Positions 18,606 through 27,776 of a DNA stretch of 64,000 nt are shown piece by piece. This stretch comes from Hephaestia caeni. Lineage in GTDB: Bacteria > Pseudomonadota > Alphaproteobacteria > Sphingomonadales > Sphingomonadaceae. Numbering within the stretch: the first letter of the stretch is position 1; each line of letters starts with the position of its first letter. Made by a program: the position numbers and the translations under genes. The notes beneath the pieces were generated by a model, which ran no database searches, was not told the DNA's origin, and was given only the letters and a program-made list of their open reading frames with translations. The DNA lies in assembly GCF_003550065.1 (NCBI RefSeq), contig NZ_QXDC01000002.1:1050260-1114259 (forward strand). The letters run 5' to 3'.

Positions 18606-21600
18606 CTGGTCGCGGGTTTCCCATCATCTCGAAGCACGATGTAAATGGCCGGAATAACCAGCACGGTCAGCAGCGTCGAGGACGCAAGGCCGAACAGCAG
18701 CGAGATCGCCAAACCCTGAAAGATCGGATCGGTCAGGATCACGGCCGCGCCAATCATCGCCGCGGCGGCCGTGAGAACGATCGGCTTGAACCGGATCGTG
18801 CCGGCTTCCAGCAGCACGTCGCGCAGCGATTTGTCCGGCGTGGCCGAATGGCGGATGAAGTCGACCAGCAGGATCGAGTTGCGCACGATGATACCGGCGA
18901 GCGCGATGAACCCTATCATCGAGGTTGCCGTAAACGGTGCACGGAACAGCATGTGGCCAATGACGATCCCGACCAGCGTGAGCGGCACCGGCGTCAGGAT
19001 CACGAGCGGCAGGCGGAAGCTTTTGAACTGCGCGACGACGATGATGTAGATCGCCAGCAGCGCGACCATGAAGGCGCCGCCCATGTCGCGGAACGTGACC
19101 CAGGTGATCTCCCATTCGCCATCCCAGAGCAGGGACGGCACGCTCTCATCCTCGGGCTGACCGTTGAGACGGATTTCCGGCTTCTGGAGGCCCTTGGCCG
19201 CCCAGTCATAGGCATCGACCGCGCGGTTCACTTCGATCATGCCGTAGATCGGCGCTTCATAGGCTCCGGCCAGCTCGGCCGTGACCATGTCGGCATATCG
19301 ACCGTCACGGCGGAAGATCGCAGGACTCCCCGTCTCGGTGCGCGCTTCGACCACCGCGCCAAGGTCGATGAGCTGGCCGCCCGGCGTCTGTGCGACAGGC
19401 ATACTCGACAAGGCTTGCGTCCAGCTGCGGTCCTTCTGTTCCAGCGCGATTGTAATCGGTAGTGGGCTGCGGCCATCGCCGCGCGGCGCGTAGCCGACAG
19501 TCTGGCTCCCCATGAGCATACCGATGCTGTCGGCGACCTGCCGCTGGGAAAGGCCGTAATAATCGAGCCGGTCGCGCTGCACGTCGAGGCGGAGCTTCGG
19601 GCGCGCCTCGCCGAAGCTGTTGTCCACGTCGACGATGAAGGGGACGGACTTGAAGATCTTTTCCAGCTCGGACGCTGTCTTCTGGCGCGTGACTTCGTCG
19701 GGGCCATAGACCTCGGCCAGCAGGGTCGCGAGGACGGGCGGTCCTGGAGGCGTCTCGACCACCTTGATAGATGCGCCATTGGGCAAGCGCAGCGCCTTCA
19801 GCCGCTGGCGCAGGTCGAGCGCAATCTGATGGCTGGACCGGCTGCGATCCCCCTTGGGCAGCAGCGTCACCATCACATCGCCCTGCTCGGGCTGCGAGCG
19901 CAGGAAATAATGGCGGACAAGGCCGTTGAAGTTGAACGGCGCCGATGTGCCGACATAGGCCTCCATCGCCGTCGCTTCGGGCAAGCCTCGCACCACGCCG
20001 GCAACATCTTCCAGCACGCGGCCCGTGTTTTCGAGCGCGGTGCCTTCGGGCATATCGACCACGACCTGAACCTCCGACTTGTTGTCGAAGGGCAGCAGCT
20101 TCACGGTAACGGCCTTGAAATAGAACATCGAGCAGGCGACCAGTGTCGCCACGCCCACCGCGATCAGGAAATTGCGGGCGGACTTCTTCGTATCGATGAC
20201 GCGATGCGCGACACGGGCATAGAGCTGCCCCAGCTTGCCGCCGCTCTCGTCATGGCCGTGGCCAGAGCCGAGCGTCTTGCGGGCAAAACGGATCATCAGC
20301 CACGGCGCAATGACCACGGCGACGAAGAAGGAAAAGATCATCGCCGCCGACGCATTGACCGGGATGGGAGCCATGTAGGGGCCCATCAGGCCGGAAACGA
20401 ACAGCATCGGCAGCAGCGCCGCAACCACGGTCAATGTCGCGACCACCGTGGGATTGCCGACCTCCGCCACCGCCTCGATCGCGGCCTGGGTACGGTTGCG
20501 GTCATCGTCCATCGCCCAATGGCGCGCGATATTCTCGATCATGACGATCGCGTCGTCGACGAGGATGCCGATCGAGAAGATCAGCGCGAACAGGCTGACG
20601 CGGTTGATGGTGTAGCCCATGAGGTTCGAGGCGAACATGGTCAGCAGGATCGTCGTCGGAATGACCACGGCGGTCACGCCCGCCTCGCGCCACCCGATCG
20701 CGAAGCCGATCAGCACGACGATGGAGACGGTCGCCAGCGCCAGATGGAACAGCAGCTCGTTGGCCTTCTCGTTCGCCGTCTCGCCATAGTTGCGGGTGAC
20801 GGCGACCGTGACGTCATCGGGGATGAGCTTGCCTTTCAGGCTCTCGACGCGCTCGAGGATCGCATCGGACACCACCACGGCATTGGCGCCGGCGCGCTTG
20901 GCGAAGGCGATGCTGACGGCGGGGGCGCTATGCCACTTGCCGTTTTCCTCCTTCGCCCAGCGCCACGCCCGCGCCTGATCCTCGCGCGGCCCCTGCGTTA
21001 CGCTGGCAACGTCGCGCAGATAGACGGGCGAGCCGGAGGCAGAGCGCACGGTCAGAAGTCCGACCTCCTGCGCCGATGACAGGGTGCGGCCCGCCGTGAC
21101 GCCGACCGCCTTGCCGTCCTCGCGGATATTACCCAGCGGAAAGGACCGATTGGCCTGGCTCGCGGCCTCGATCACGCTCCCCAGCGGCACGCCATACTGG
21201 CGGAGCCTGGCCGGATCGGGCGCAATGCGGATTTCCTCGGGGCGGCCACCGACGAGGAAGCTGATCCCGACATTGTCGACCTTGGCGATCTCGGTGCGCA
21301 GCTTCGCGGCGAGTTCGTAGAGGCTGGCATCGTTCCACTGCCCTGCCGCGCCGGGCTTGGGGGCAAGGGTCAGGACGACAGCGGGAACGTCGTTAATGCC
21401 GCGCACCGTCACCTTGGGATCGGGGATGCCGACCGGCTTACGATCCCAATTGGCGCGCAGCTTCTCCTCGATGCGGATCGCTGCATCCTCCGGGTTCGAC
21501 CCGACGAGGAAGCGCGCCGTCACCATTACGCCATCGTCCTGCGCCTGGGTATAGACATGCTCCACCCCGTCGACGCTCTTGACGATGGTTTCGAGCGGAA

Positions 21601-21808
21601 TGCCCACCAGCTCGGTCGCATCGGCGGCGGACAGGCCGGGCGCCATCACCTGAATGTCCACCATCGGCACGCTGATCTGCGGTTCCTCCTCCCTTGGGAT
21701 GGAAAGAAGAGCCAGCAGACCGACAGCGATCGCCGCCAGCAGAAACAGCGGCGTCAGGGGGGAAGCGATAGTGGCCCTGGTGAGGCGACCGGAAACACCG
21801 AGATTCAT
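18602..21808 (-). CDS. RND efflux permease subunit (AcrB/HAE1 type)
   Basis: A 1068-residue inner-membrane pump with the two-fold RND plan: helix 1, large periplasmic loop, helices 2-6, second loop, helices 8-12. The N-terminus has LLSIPREEEPQISVPMVDIQV and helix 4 has the proton-relay pair in GILVDDAIVMIEN. It belongs to the permease group that often stands with sulfide-oxidation genes. Substrate unknown. It overlaps the adaptor gene upstream and the ArsR gene downstream by four bases each. Confidence 0.88.
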   Translation of the reverse strand: MNLGVSGRLTRATIASPLTPLFLLAAIAVGLLALLSIPREEEPQISVPMVDIQVMAPGLSAADATELVGIPLETIVKSVDGVEHVYTQAQDDGVMVTARFLVGSNPEDAAIRIEEKLRANWDRKPVGIPDPKVTVRGINDVPAVVLTLAPKPGAAGQWNDASLYELAAKLRTEIAKVDNVGISFLVGGRPEEIRIAPDPARLRQYGVPLGSVIEAASQANRSFPLGNIREDGKAVGVTAGRTLSSAQEVGLLTVRSASGSPVYLRDVASVTQGPREDQARAWRWAKEENGKWHSAPAVSIAFAKRAGANAVVVSDAILERVESLKGKLIPDDVTVAVTRNYGETANEKANELLFHLALATVSIVVLIGFAIGWREAGVTAVVIPTTILLTMFASNLMGYTINRVSLFALIFSIGILVDDAIVMIENIARHWAMDDDRNRTQAAIEAVAEVGNPTVVATLTVVAALLPMLFVSGLMGPYMAPIPVNASAAMIFSFFVAVVIAPWLMIRFARKTLGSGHGHDESGGKLGQLYARVAHRVIDTKKSARNFLIAVGVATLVACSMFYFKAVTVKLLPFDNKSEVQVVVDMPEGTALENTGRVLEDVAGVVRGLPEATAMEAYVGTSAPFNFNGLVRHYFLRSQPEQGDVMVTLLPKGDRSRSSHQIALDLRQRLKALRLPNGASIKVVETPPGPPVLATLLAEVYGPDEVTRQKTASELEKIFKSVPFIVDVDNSFGEARPKLRLDVQRDRLDYYGLSQRQVADSIGMLMGSQTVGYAPRGDGRSPLPITIALEQKDRSWTQALSSMPVAQTPGGQLIDLGAVVEARTETGSPAIFRRDGRYADMVTAELAGAYEAPIYGMIEVNRAVDAYDWAAKGLQKPEIRLNGQPEDESVPSLLWDGEWEITWVTFRDMGGAFMVALLAIYIIVVAQFKSFRLPLVILTPVPLTLVGIVIGHMLFRAPFTATSMIGFIALAGIIVRNSILLVDFIRHSATPDKSLRDVLLEAGTIRFKPIVLTAAAAMIGAAVILTDPIFQGLAISLLFGLASSTLLTVLVIPAIYIVLRDDGKPATR

Positions 21809-22854
21809 GGCCGCGGAGCCTTGGCCGGCTTACCGGGGGCGAACAGCACGTCGCCGGCGGCCGCACCGCTCAATATCTCGACCAGGGCGGGATCGGCCGT
21901 CGGCGCGATCTGGACCGGCACCATGCTGAGCCGCTTGCCTTCCGCGACGATCTGCACCTGATCCATGCCATAGCGCGTGGTGATGAAGGAGCGCGGCACG
22001 ACCAGCGCCTTGCGCGTGCCGATCTCGACCGACGCGCTCACGCGGCGGCCGATGAATTGGGTGGAAAGCCCAGGCAAAGTCGCATCGACGCGGACCTGGC
22101 CGCCAGTGATCGCGGGATAGACCTGCGCCACACTGCCTTCGCGCTGCCCGGACGGCATATCCGCTTCATTGACGATCACGCGCGCACCGGGATGGACCTG
22201 TCCGGCAACCGACTCCGGCAGCATCAACCGCAGCACCGGCGGCCCCGCGGTAACCGTCGCGATCGACATGCCCGGCGCCACCGGTGATCCGGCGGGAATA
22301 TCGGCGCGAAGCACCCGACCGCTCGCCGGGGCGATCACCGCCCCCTGCCCCGCGACGCTGACGCTTGCGCCCTGCTGCGCCCGAGCGGCAGCAACCTGCG
22401 CATCGGCCGCGCGCGCGGCCGCAACGGCCTGATCCAGGCGCGCCTTGGCATAGACGCCTTGGCCATAGAGATCGCGAATGCGGGCGAGATCGGCATTGGT
22501 CCGCGCGGCTTCGGCCTGGGCGGCGGCGGTCTGGGCGCCATAGGCGCTTGTCTCATAGCCGAGCCGCGAATCGACGATCATGCCGATCCGCTGGCCCTTT
22601 TGCACCGTGTCGCCGGCACGGACGGAAAGCGACGTGAGGATGCCGGGGATGCGGGCGAGCACTTCGGCCTGGTCGCGCGTGGCGATCTCCGCGCCGACTA
22701 CCTTCATGTCCGGGATTTCGGTTGCGGCGAGCCGCAGAGTTTCCCCGGCGGGTAGCGTCGCCGCCGCCTGCTCCTGCTCCGGCTTGCTCCCGCATGCCGA
22801 CAGCGCCAGCGCGGCGCCCGCCAACCAGAGCCACTTGCCCCTGCCGCTCATCAT
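21805..22854 (-). CDS. RND periplasmic adaptor (membrane fusion protein)
   Basis: A 349-residue lipoprotein (lipobox LSAC at about residue 21) with barrel-sandwich parts flanking a helical hairpin rich in alanine (about residues 95-150) and a C-terminal beta-barrel. It links the RND pump to an outer-membrane channel; the TolC-like gene at 24837 on the other side of the divergent promoter is the likely partner. AGAGGGG precedes the start. Confidence 0.87.
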   Translation of the reverse strand: MMSGRGKWLWLAGAALALSACGSKPEQEQAAATLPAGETLRLAATEIPDMKVVGAEIATRDQAEVLARIPGILTSLSVRAGDTVQKGQRIGMIVDSRLGYETSAYGAQTAAAQAEAARTNADLARIRDLYGQGVYAKARLDQAVAAARAADAQVAAARAQQGASVSVAGQGAVIAPASGRVLRADIPAGSPVAPGMSIATVTAGPPVLRLMLPESVAGQVHPGARVIVNEADMPSGQREGSVAQVYPAITGGQVRVDATLPGLSTQFIGRRVSASVEIGTRKALVVPRSFITTRYGMDQVQIVAEGKRLSMVPVQIAPTADPALVEILSGAAAGDVLFAPGKPAKAPRP

Positions 22855-22893
22855 GCCGCCGATACCCCTCTTTTTTGGTTCTCTTTCAGGCTC

Positions 22894-23232
22894 TCAATCA
22901 CCAACGACCGGGAAGCCGGCGTCTTTCCACGCACCGATCCCGCCAGCGAGGTGGGTGTCGATCGCGCTCTGCGCCGCCGCGCATTGATCGAGTGCCTGGC
23001 CCGAGCGCTTTCCGCCCGCGCATTGCAGCACGACAGTCCGGCCCTTGGGATCAGGGATGTTACGAGGTGAAAAGCCCGACAGTGGCATGTTTATTGCGCC
23101 CAGTATGTGGCCGGCGGCGAACTCGCCTGTCTCGCGCACGTCGATCAGGAGCGCCTTGCCGCCCTTCAGCATGGCGTCCAGCTCGGCGGGGCCGATCTCA
23201 CGGTGGGCATCACGTTTCTTGAATCCGAACAT
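22894..23232 (-). CDS. Single-domain rhodanese
   Basis: A 112-residue rhodanese with active-site loop LQCAGGKRSG (nucleophile Cys) and the ALLIDVRETGEFAAGHI start block. It would carry sulfane sulfur as a cysteine persulfide in the cytoplasm. It is first in the minus-strand operon rhodanese, adaptor, RND, ArsR, heme lipoprotein, and divergent from sqr, so it probably handles the persulfide made by SQR. Confidence 0.88.
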   Translation of the reverse strand: MFGFKKRDAHREIGPAELDAMLKGGKALLIDVRETGEFAAGHILGAINMPLSGFSPRNIPDPKGRTVVLQCAGGKRSGQALDQCAAAQSAIDTHLAGGIGAWKDAGFPVVGD

Positions 23233-23251
23233 GGCAGCTTCCTCAACTTTG

Positions 23252-23265
23252 TTATTTGCATATAA
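23252..23265. promoter_or_regulatory. Operator candidate for the ArsR/BigR-like repressor
   Basis: TTATTTGCATATAA matches its own reverse complement at 12 of 14 positions around a TGCA centre. It lies in the only gap shared by the rhodanese and sqr operons and overlaps core promoter elements predicted for both directions, which is where a dual repressor would bind. Confidence 0.5.
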
Positions 23266-23288
23266 CGTGTAATGATGATATTCGTCAA
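23256..23288. promoter_or_regulatory. Back-to-back promoters of the rhodanese and sqr operons
   Basis: Minus strand: TTGACG (23288-23283), 17 bases, TTATAT (23265-23260) toward the rhodanese gene. Plus strand: TTGCAT (23256-23261), 17 bases, TATTCG (23279-23284) toward sqr. Both spacings suit a housekeeping sigma factor, though the plus-strand -10 is weak. Confidence 0.45.
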
Positions 23289-23315
23289 TGCCATTGAGAC
23301 ATGGAAGGATCGCAG

Positions 23316-24596
23316 ATGGGCAAGCCTTTGATCGTGGTGCTGGGCGCGGGTCTGGGAGGCACGATCGCCTCCTATGAGATCAAGGCTGCCGTCAAAGACC
23401 GCGCCGACGTGATGACGGTATCCGATAGCGATACCTACAACTTCATCCCGTCCAATCCCTGGGTCGCCGTGCGCTGGCGCGAGCCTGAAGCCATCCAGGT
23501 CCACCTCCCTCCCGTGTTCGCCAAAAAGAAGATCGGCTTCACCTCGGTCGGCGCGAAGCGGCTGCATGCCGGCGAAAAGCGACTCGAACTCAATGACGGC
23601 TCATCCATCAATTACGATTATCTTGTAATCGCTACCGGCCCGGAACTCGCGTTCGACGAGATCGAGGGGCTGGGTCCGCATGGCGGCCATACCCTCTCCA
23701 TCTGCCAGACGCCCCACGCCTCAGCCGCCGCCGATGCGTTCGATGCCTTTGCACAAAATCCCGGCCCGATCGTCGTCGGCGCGGTGCAGGGCGCGTCCTG
23801 CTACGGCCCGGCCTACGAATTCGCGATGATCCTCGACACCGAACTGCGCAAGCGCAAGATCCGCGACAAGGTGCCGATGATCTATGTGACGCCCGAACCC
23901 TATATCGGCCACCTTGGGCTCGACGGCGTCGGCGATACCAAGTCGCTGCTCGAGAGCGAGCTGCGTGATCGCCACATCAAATGGATCACCAACGCCCGCG
24001 TCACCAAGGTCGAGCCCGGCGTCATGCACGTCGAGGAAGTCGGCGAGGACGGCGCGGTGAAGAAGACGCACGACCTGCCCTTCGGCTTCTCGATGATGCT
24101 CCCTGCGTTCCGGGGCGTCCCCGCGGTCAGCAATATCGAAGGGCTGGCCAATCCGCGCGGCTTCATCATCGTCGACAAGCACCAGCGCAATCCGGCCTTC
24201 CCCGAGATATTCGCGCTCGGTGTCTGTGTCGCCATCCCGCCGACCGGCCCGACGCCGGTTCCGGTGGGCGTGCCCAAGACCGGTTTCATGATCGAATCCA
24301 TGGTCACGGCGATCGCCGCCAATCTCTCGCTGGTTCTCGACGGCCAGGAGCCGACGGCGGAAGCGACGTGGAACGCGGTGTGTCTCGCCGATTTTGGCGA
24401 CGGAGGCGTCGCCTTCGTCGCCCAGCCGCAGATCCCGCCGCGCAACGTCAACTGGTCGTCCAGCGGCAAATGGGTCCATCTGGCCAAGGTCGGCTTTGAG
24501 AAATATTTCCTGCGCAAGGTCCGCAAGGGCGAGAGCGAGCCCTTCTACGAAAAGCTCGCCATGCACGCGATGGGCATCCGCAAGCTGCGTTTCTGA
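23316..24596 (+). CDS. sqr: Sulfide:quinone oxidoreductase-like flavoprotein
   Basis: A 426-residue FAD/NAD(P)-fold protein beginning with GAGLGG and containing the SQR block VGAVQGASCYGPAYEFA. Cys130, Cys162 and Cys356 line up with the three catalytic cysteines known in SQR, with a further Cys304. SQR oxidises sulfide to sulfane sulfur and passes electrons to quinone at the inner membrane. GGAAGGA stands seven bases before the ATG at 23316, favouring it over the ATG at 23301. It heads the operon with a DUF2892 protein and TolC. Confidence 0.88.
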   Translation: MGKPLIVVLGAGLGGTIASYEIKAAVKDRADVMTVSDSDTYNFIPSNPWVAVRWREPEAIQVHLPPVFAKKKIGFTSVGAKRLHAGEKRLELNDGSSINYDYLVIATGPELAFDEIEGLGPHGGHTLSICQTPHASAAADAFDAFAQNPGPIVVGAVQGASCYGPAYEFAMILDTELRKRKIRDKVPMIYVTPEPYIGHLGLDGVGDTKSLLESELRDRHIKWITNARVTKVEPGVMHVEEVGEDGAVKKTHDLPFGFSMMLPAFRGVPAVSNIEGLANPRGFIIVDKHQRNPAFPEIFALGVCVAIPPTGPTPVPVGVPKTGFMIESMVTAIAANLSLVLDGQEPTAEATWNAVCLADFGDGGVAFVAQPQIPPRNVNWSSSGKWVHLAKVGFEKYFLRKVRKGESEPFYEKLAMHAMGIRKLRF

Positions 24597-24636
24597 TGCC
24601 CCGGCTTCTGGTTTCCCAAGCGAAGGAGTGAGACTG

Positions 24637-24840
24637 ATGACTCTCGATCGTGCCGTGATGGCGTTCGCCGGTTGTGTCGTACTGCTCGGCGTCGTCCTGT
24701 CGCTGACCGTGCATCCCTGGTGGATCGCGCTCACCGCCTTTGCCGGCCTCAATATGCTTCAGGCAAGCTTCACTGGTTTCTGCCCGGCTGCGATGGTGTT
24801 CAAGGCGTTCGGCGTCCGTCCGGGAACCGCCTTCAAATGA
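24637..24840 (+). CDS. DUF2892 (YgaP C-terminal-like) membrane protein
   Basis: A 67-residue protein with two helices and the block GLNMLQASFTGFCPAAMVF. DUF2892 is the membrane part of YgaP, where it is fused to a rhodanese; here the rhodanese is a separate gene across the promoter. GAAGGAG precedes the ATG, and the stop overlaps the TolC start. It may help move sulfur species or anchor the pathway; that is inference. Confidence 0.82.
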   Translation: MTLDRAVMAFAGCVVLLGVVLSLTVHPWWIALTAFAGLNMLQASFTGFCPAAMVFKAFGVRPGTAFK

Positions 24841-26102
24841 CGCTCAGGCGGACGATCCCCCTCCCCCTGCTCGCCGGCCTGCTGGCGAGTGTCGCCATGC
24901 CCGCGCAGGCAACGACGCTTGAAGAAGCCATTGCGGCCGCCGTGAACCACGCGCCGGAAATCGAGGCGGCGGGGGCCGATGCCGATGCGGCCGACGCCCG
25001 GATCAGGGAAGCACGCGGCCAGGGTCTGCCAACCGCGACGCTGAGCGGGACGATCGGCTATGGACGACTCGATCCGCAGGGTTTCTTCGGGCTTCCGGCG
25101 GCCAACGTCACGCCGCGCGCGGCGCAGCTCACTATCGAACAGCCCCTCTTTATGGGCGGCAGGGTCAGCGCCGGGATCGCACAGGCGAAAGCGGGCAGCG
25201 AAGCAGCACGCGCCGGTGAAACGATGACCCGCAGCCAGATCGTTGTCGCGACGGTCCAAGCCTATGGCGACGTGCTGACCACGCACCGAATGATAGCGCT
25301 CTATGAACAGATGGTCGGCCAGATGGAGGAGATCCAGCGCCAGGCCCGGCTCCGCTTCAAGGCAGGCGAAAGCCCCAGCACCGATGTTGCGCAGGCGGCG
25401 GCGCGCCTTGCCGAAGCACAGGCAGCCCTTGAAGGCGCGCGCGGCTTTGCCATCTCGGCCGATGCGCGATTCACCAACCTCACTGGCCTTGCCCCGCAGG
25501 ATCTCCAGCCCATTCCGGCAAGTCCGGTCCTGCCTGCCTCGCTCGATGAAGCGCTCGACAGCGCCCGCGGGAACAACCCGGCGCTGGCGCAAGCCGAAGC
25601 GGCATTGGATGCCGCCCAGGCCGGCGCGCGGGGCGCGCGGGCCGAACGCCTGCCCACGATCGGCGCCTTCGCCGAAGGTTCGACGGTGCGTGACCAGTTC
25701 TTTCCCGATTATCGCTCCGATGCCGCCACGGTCGGCGTGCGGGCGCGCTGGCAGATATTCGCGGGCGGGCGAGTCTCAGCCAAGATTACCGAATCCGATA
25801 GTGCGGTCAGGGCCGCCGATGCGCGTATGCGCGCCGCACGCGCCGCCGTCGATGAACAGACGATCAGCGCCTTTTCCGGGGTGCGCTCGGCCGCCCTGGT
25901 CGAAGCGGCTGCTTCCCAGCAAGCCCTTGCCGCCGGACAGGCGCGCGACAGCGTGCGCCACGAGGTTCGCGTGGGGATGAAGCCCCAGCTCGATCTGCTC
26001 GATGCCGAACGCGAGGCAACCGCCGCAGCGGTCAGCGAAGCTCGCGCGCGAAGCGATCGCATCGTCGCGGCTTACCGACTGCTTGCCCTTCTCGGACGCT
26101 GA
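24837..26102 (+). CDS. TolC-family outer membrane efflux protein
   Basis: A 421-residue protein with a cleavable signal (AMPAQA) and two repeats of long helices with beta segments, as in TolC; landmark blocks are TIEQPLFMGGRVSAGI and the matching ARWQIFAGGRVSAKI. It should be the outer-membrane exit for the RND pump encoded divergently. Start overlaps the DUF2892 stop (ATGA). Confidence 0.85.
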   Translation: MTLRRTIPLPLLAGLLASVAMPAQATTLEEAIAAAVNHAPEIEAAGADADAADARIREARGQGLPTATLSGTIGYGRLDPQGFFGLPAANVTPRAAQLTIEQPLFMGGRVSAGIAQAKAGSEAARAGETMTRSQIVVATVQAYGDVLTTHRMIALYEQMVGQMEEIQRQARLRFKAGESPSTDVAQAAARLAEAQAALEGARGFAISADARFTNLTGLAPQDLQPIPASPVLPASLDEALDSARGNNPALAQAEAALDAAQAGARGARAERLPTIGAFAEGSTVRDQFFPDYRSDAATVGVRARWQIFAGGRVSAKITESDSAVRAADARMRAARAAVDEQTISAFSGVRSAALVEAAASQQALAAGQARDSVRHEVRVGMKPQLDLLDAEREATAAAVSEARARSDRIVAAYRLLALLGR

Positions 26103-26119
26103 ACTTTACAGGAGACGAT

Positions 26120-26473
26120 ATGCACAAGGACTGGCCGAAAATGGCGACCGAGCTGAATGGCGCCATCAAGGAAGTGCGGCTCGGCACGCCCGACGTGATG
26201 CAGGCCTTTTCCGCCATGGCGACTGCGGCCACCAAGGCCGGGGCGCTCGATGCCAAGACCAAGGAACTGATCGCTCTTGCCATCTCGGTCGCCATCCGCT
26301 GCGACGGCTGCGTTGCCTTCCATTCGAAGGCCGCCGTCAAGCATGGCGCCACGCGCGATGAAGTGATGGAGACGATGGGCATGGCGCTCTACATGGGCGC
26401 TGGCCCCAGCCTCATGTATGCCGCGCAGGCGGTCGAGGCCTTCGATCAGTTCTCCGATCAAGCGAAACAATAA
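26120..26473 (+). CDS. Carboxymuconolactone decarboxylase/AhpD-like protein
   Basis: A 117-residue all-helical protein with the AhpD core motif CDGCVAFH (CxxCxxxH), a proton relay and thiol pair. AhpD-like proteins detoxify peroxides or act as thiol reductants. It is the last gene of the sqr operon, so a role with reactive sulfur or peroxide is plausible. AGGAG precedes the ATG. Confidence 0.85.
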   Translation: MHKDWPKMATELNGAIKEVRLGTPDVMQAFSAMATAATKAGALDAKTKELIALAISVAIRCDGCVAFHSKAAVKHGATRDEVMETMGMALYMGAGPSLMYAAQAVEAFDQFSDQAKQ

Positions 26474-26522
26474 TACGCCGTGAAATCGAAACAGCCGAAC
26501 ACTTGACCGGCAGTGCGCCGAA

Positions 26523-26545
26523 CCGGTCGCGAATTTCGCGACCGG
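26523..26545. terminator. Perfect palindrome between convergent genes
   Basis: CCGGTCGCGAA (26523-26533), one base, TTCGCGACCGG (26535-26545): eleven perfect pairs in the space between the AhpD-like gene (plus) and pfkB (minus). Its place suggests a bidirectional terminator, though there is no T-run on either side and a loop of one base means the real stem is shorter. Confidence 0.5.
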
Positions 26546-26597
26546 GAACCACGATCATGAACTGGTCGGTGGAGTACGCTCAAGTTCAACGCAAGGT

Positions 26598-27539
26598 TCA
26601 GGAGGCTGCACGGACCTGCGAATAGAGCCGCCGGATGTCTTCGGGTCGCGCAAGATCGTGCCCCGGATTCATCACGGCCGCCGCGCCTGCCGCGATGCCG
26701 AAGCGGAACGCTTCTTCGATCTCCCAGCCTGAGGAGATAGCAAAGACCATCGCCGAAAGGAAACTGTCGCCCGCGCCGACCGCGCTTCTGACCTCGATGT
26801 CCACTGCGGGAAGCAGGAGTTGGCGCTCGGCCGAGGCAAGGAGAGCGCCCTCGTGCCCCATCGTCACCGCCACATATTGCGCATGACCGCCCCCGACGAT
26901 CTGCATGGCCGCCCGTCCCACCGACTCCGTGTCGGGAAGATCCCGACCGGTGAACTGGCGCAACTCGCCAATGCTGGGCTTGACGAGGAAGACGCCGCCT
27001 TGCTCAAGGCCTCCGCGCAGGCCAGCGCCTGAACTGTCGAGCACGACCGGTATATTGCGTTCCGTCATCATCGCGACGACCTGGCCATAGAAATCATCCG
27101 GAATGCCGGGTGAGAGCGAACCGCTCGCGACCAGATAGTCACATTGTGCCGTCTGGAGCTGATTGAGGCACTGCCGCCATTCTGCAGGTTCGACCATCGG
27201 TCCGGACGGAACGAGGCGATATTCCTTCCCGCTTTCGCGCTCGAGCACTGCGGTGGCCACCCTGGTATGCCCCTTGATCGGGATACGGTTGCGCACCAGC
27301 TGGTGCAGGTCGAGCAGACCATCGAGCGCGTGGCCGGTTGCACCGCCCGAAAGATAGTAGCTCCGCGCGTTCCCGCCGAGCCGGACATAGACACGGGCCA
27401 CGTTGATTCCCCCGCCACCCGGCGAATAGAATTCTGTCTTCGTCCGCATTTTACGGGTGTGGTAGACATGATCGACTTCATAGGCGACGTCGATCGTCGG
27501 GTTCAGGGTGAGGGTCGCGATGTTCATCATGGCCGCCAT
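26598..27539 (-). CDS. PfkB-family sugar phosphate kinase (6-phosphofructokinase II/1-phosphofructokinase type)
   Basis: A 313-residue ribokinase-fold protein. Substrate motif GGGGINVARV is near residue 42 and the catalytic anion-hole motif GAGDSFLSAM near 252. It most resembles PfkB (fructose 6-phosphate) or FruK/LacC (fructose 1-phosphate, tagatose 6-phosphate); I cannot decide. PfkB genes are part of the mycobacterial DosR regulon, and this copy closes a stress island with USPs. The ATG at 27539 lacks a clear ribosome binding site; ATGs at 27530 and 27527 are alternatives. Confidence 0.82.
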   Translation of the reverse strand: MAAMMNIATLTLNPTIDVAYEVDHVYHTRKMRTKTEFYSPGGGGINVARVYVRLGGNARSYYLSGGATGHALDGLLDLHQLVRNRIPIKGHTRVATAVLERESGKEYRLVPSGPMVEPAEWRQCLNQLQTAQCDYLVASGSLSPGIPDDFYGQVVAMMTERNIPVVLDSSGAGLRGGLEQGGVFLVKPSIGELRQFTGRDLPDTESVGRAAMQIVGGGHAQYVAVTMGHEGALLASAERQLLLPAVDIEVRSAVGAGDSFLSAMVFAISSGWEIEEAFRFGIAAGAAAVMNPGHDLARPEDIRRLYSQVRAAS

Positions 27540-27546
27540 TGAGGGA

Positions 27547-27572
27547 CCCGGATGGGCTCGGGTCTATCCGGG
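27547..27572 (-). promoter_or_regulatory. Inverted repeat just upstream of pfkB
   Basis: CCCGGAT and ATCCGGG are perfect seven-base arms separated by 12 bases, ending eight bases before the pfkB start. It may be an operator or an mRNA hairpin affecting translation. The rest of the gap to 27776 shows no gene or clear promoter. Confidence 0.3.
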
Positions 27573-27776
27573 ATTTCCCTAATCGTTACGCTATCGCGGG
27601 TCCACGAATGCGAAGGCTCCGATCGAAAGGGTGCGAAGTTCTACCGGGATCGAAAGACCCGCGTTAGCAACCTGACAGCAGCAGCCACCGCCTGCGACCC
27701 AAAATCACTGGATAATAGACGAAAGGCGGGAAAATCGCGGCGTTGTCAAAAGATGCCCTCGCGCTTTCCTTATCGG

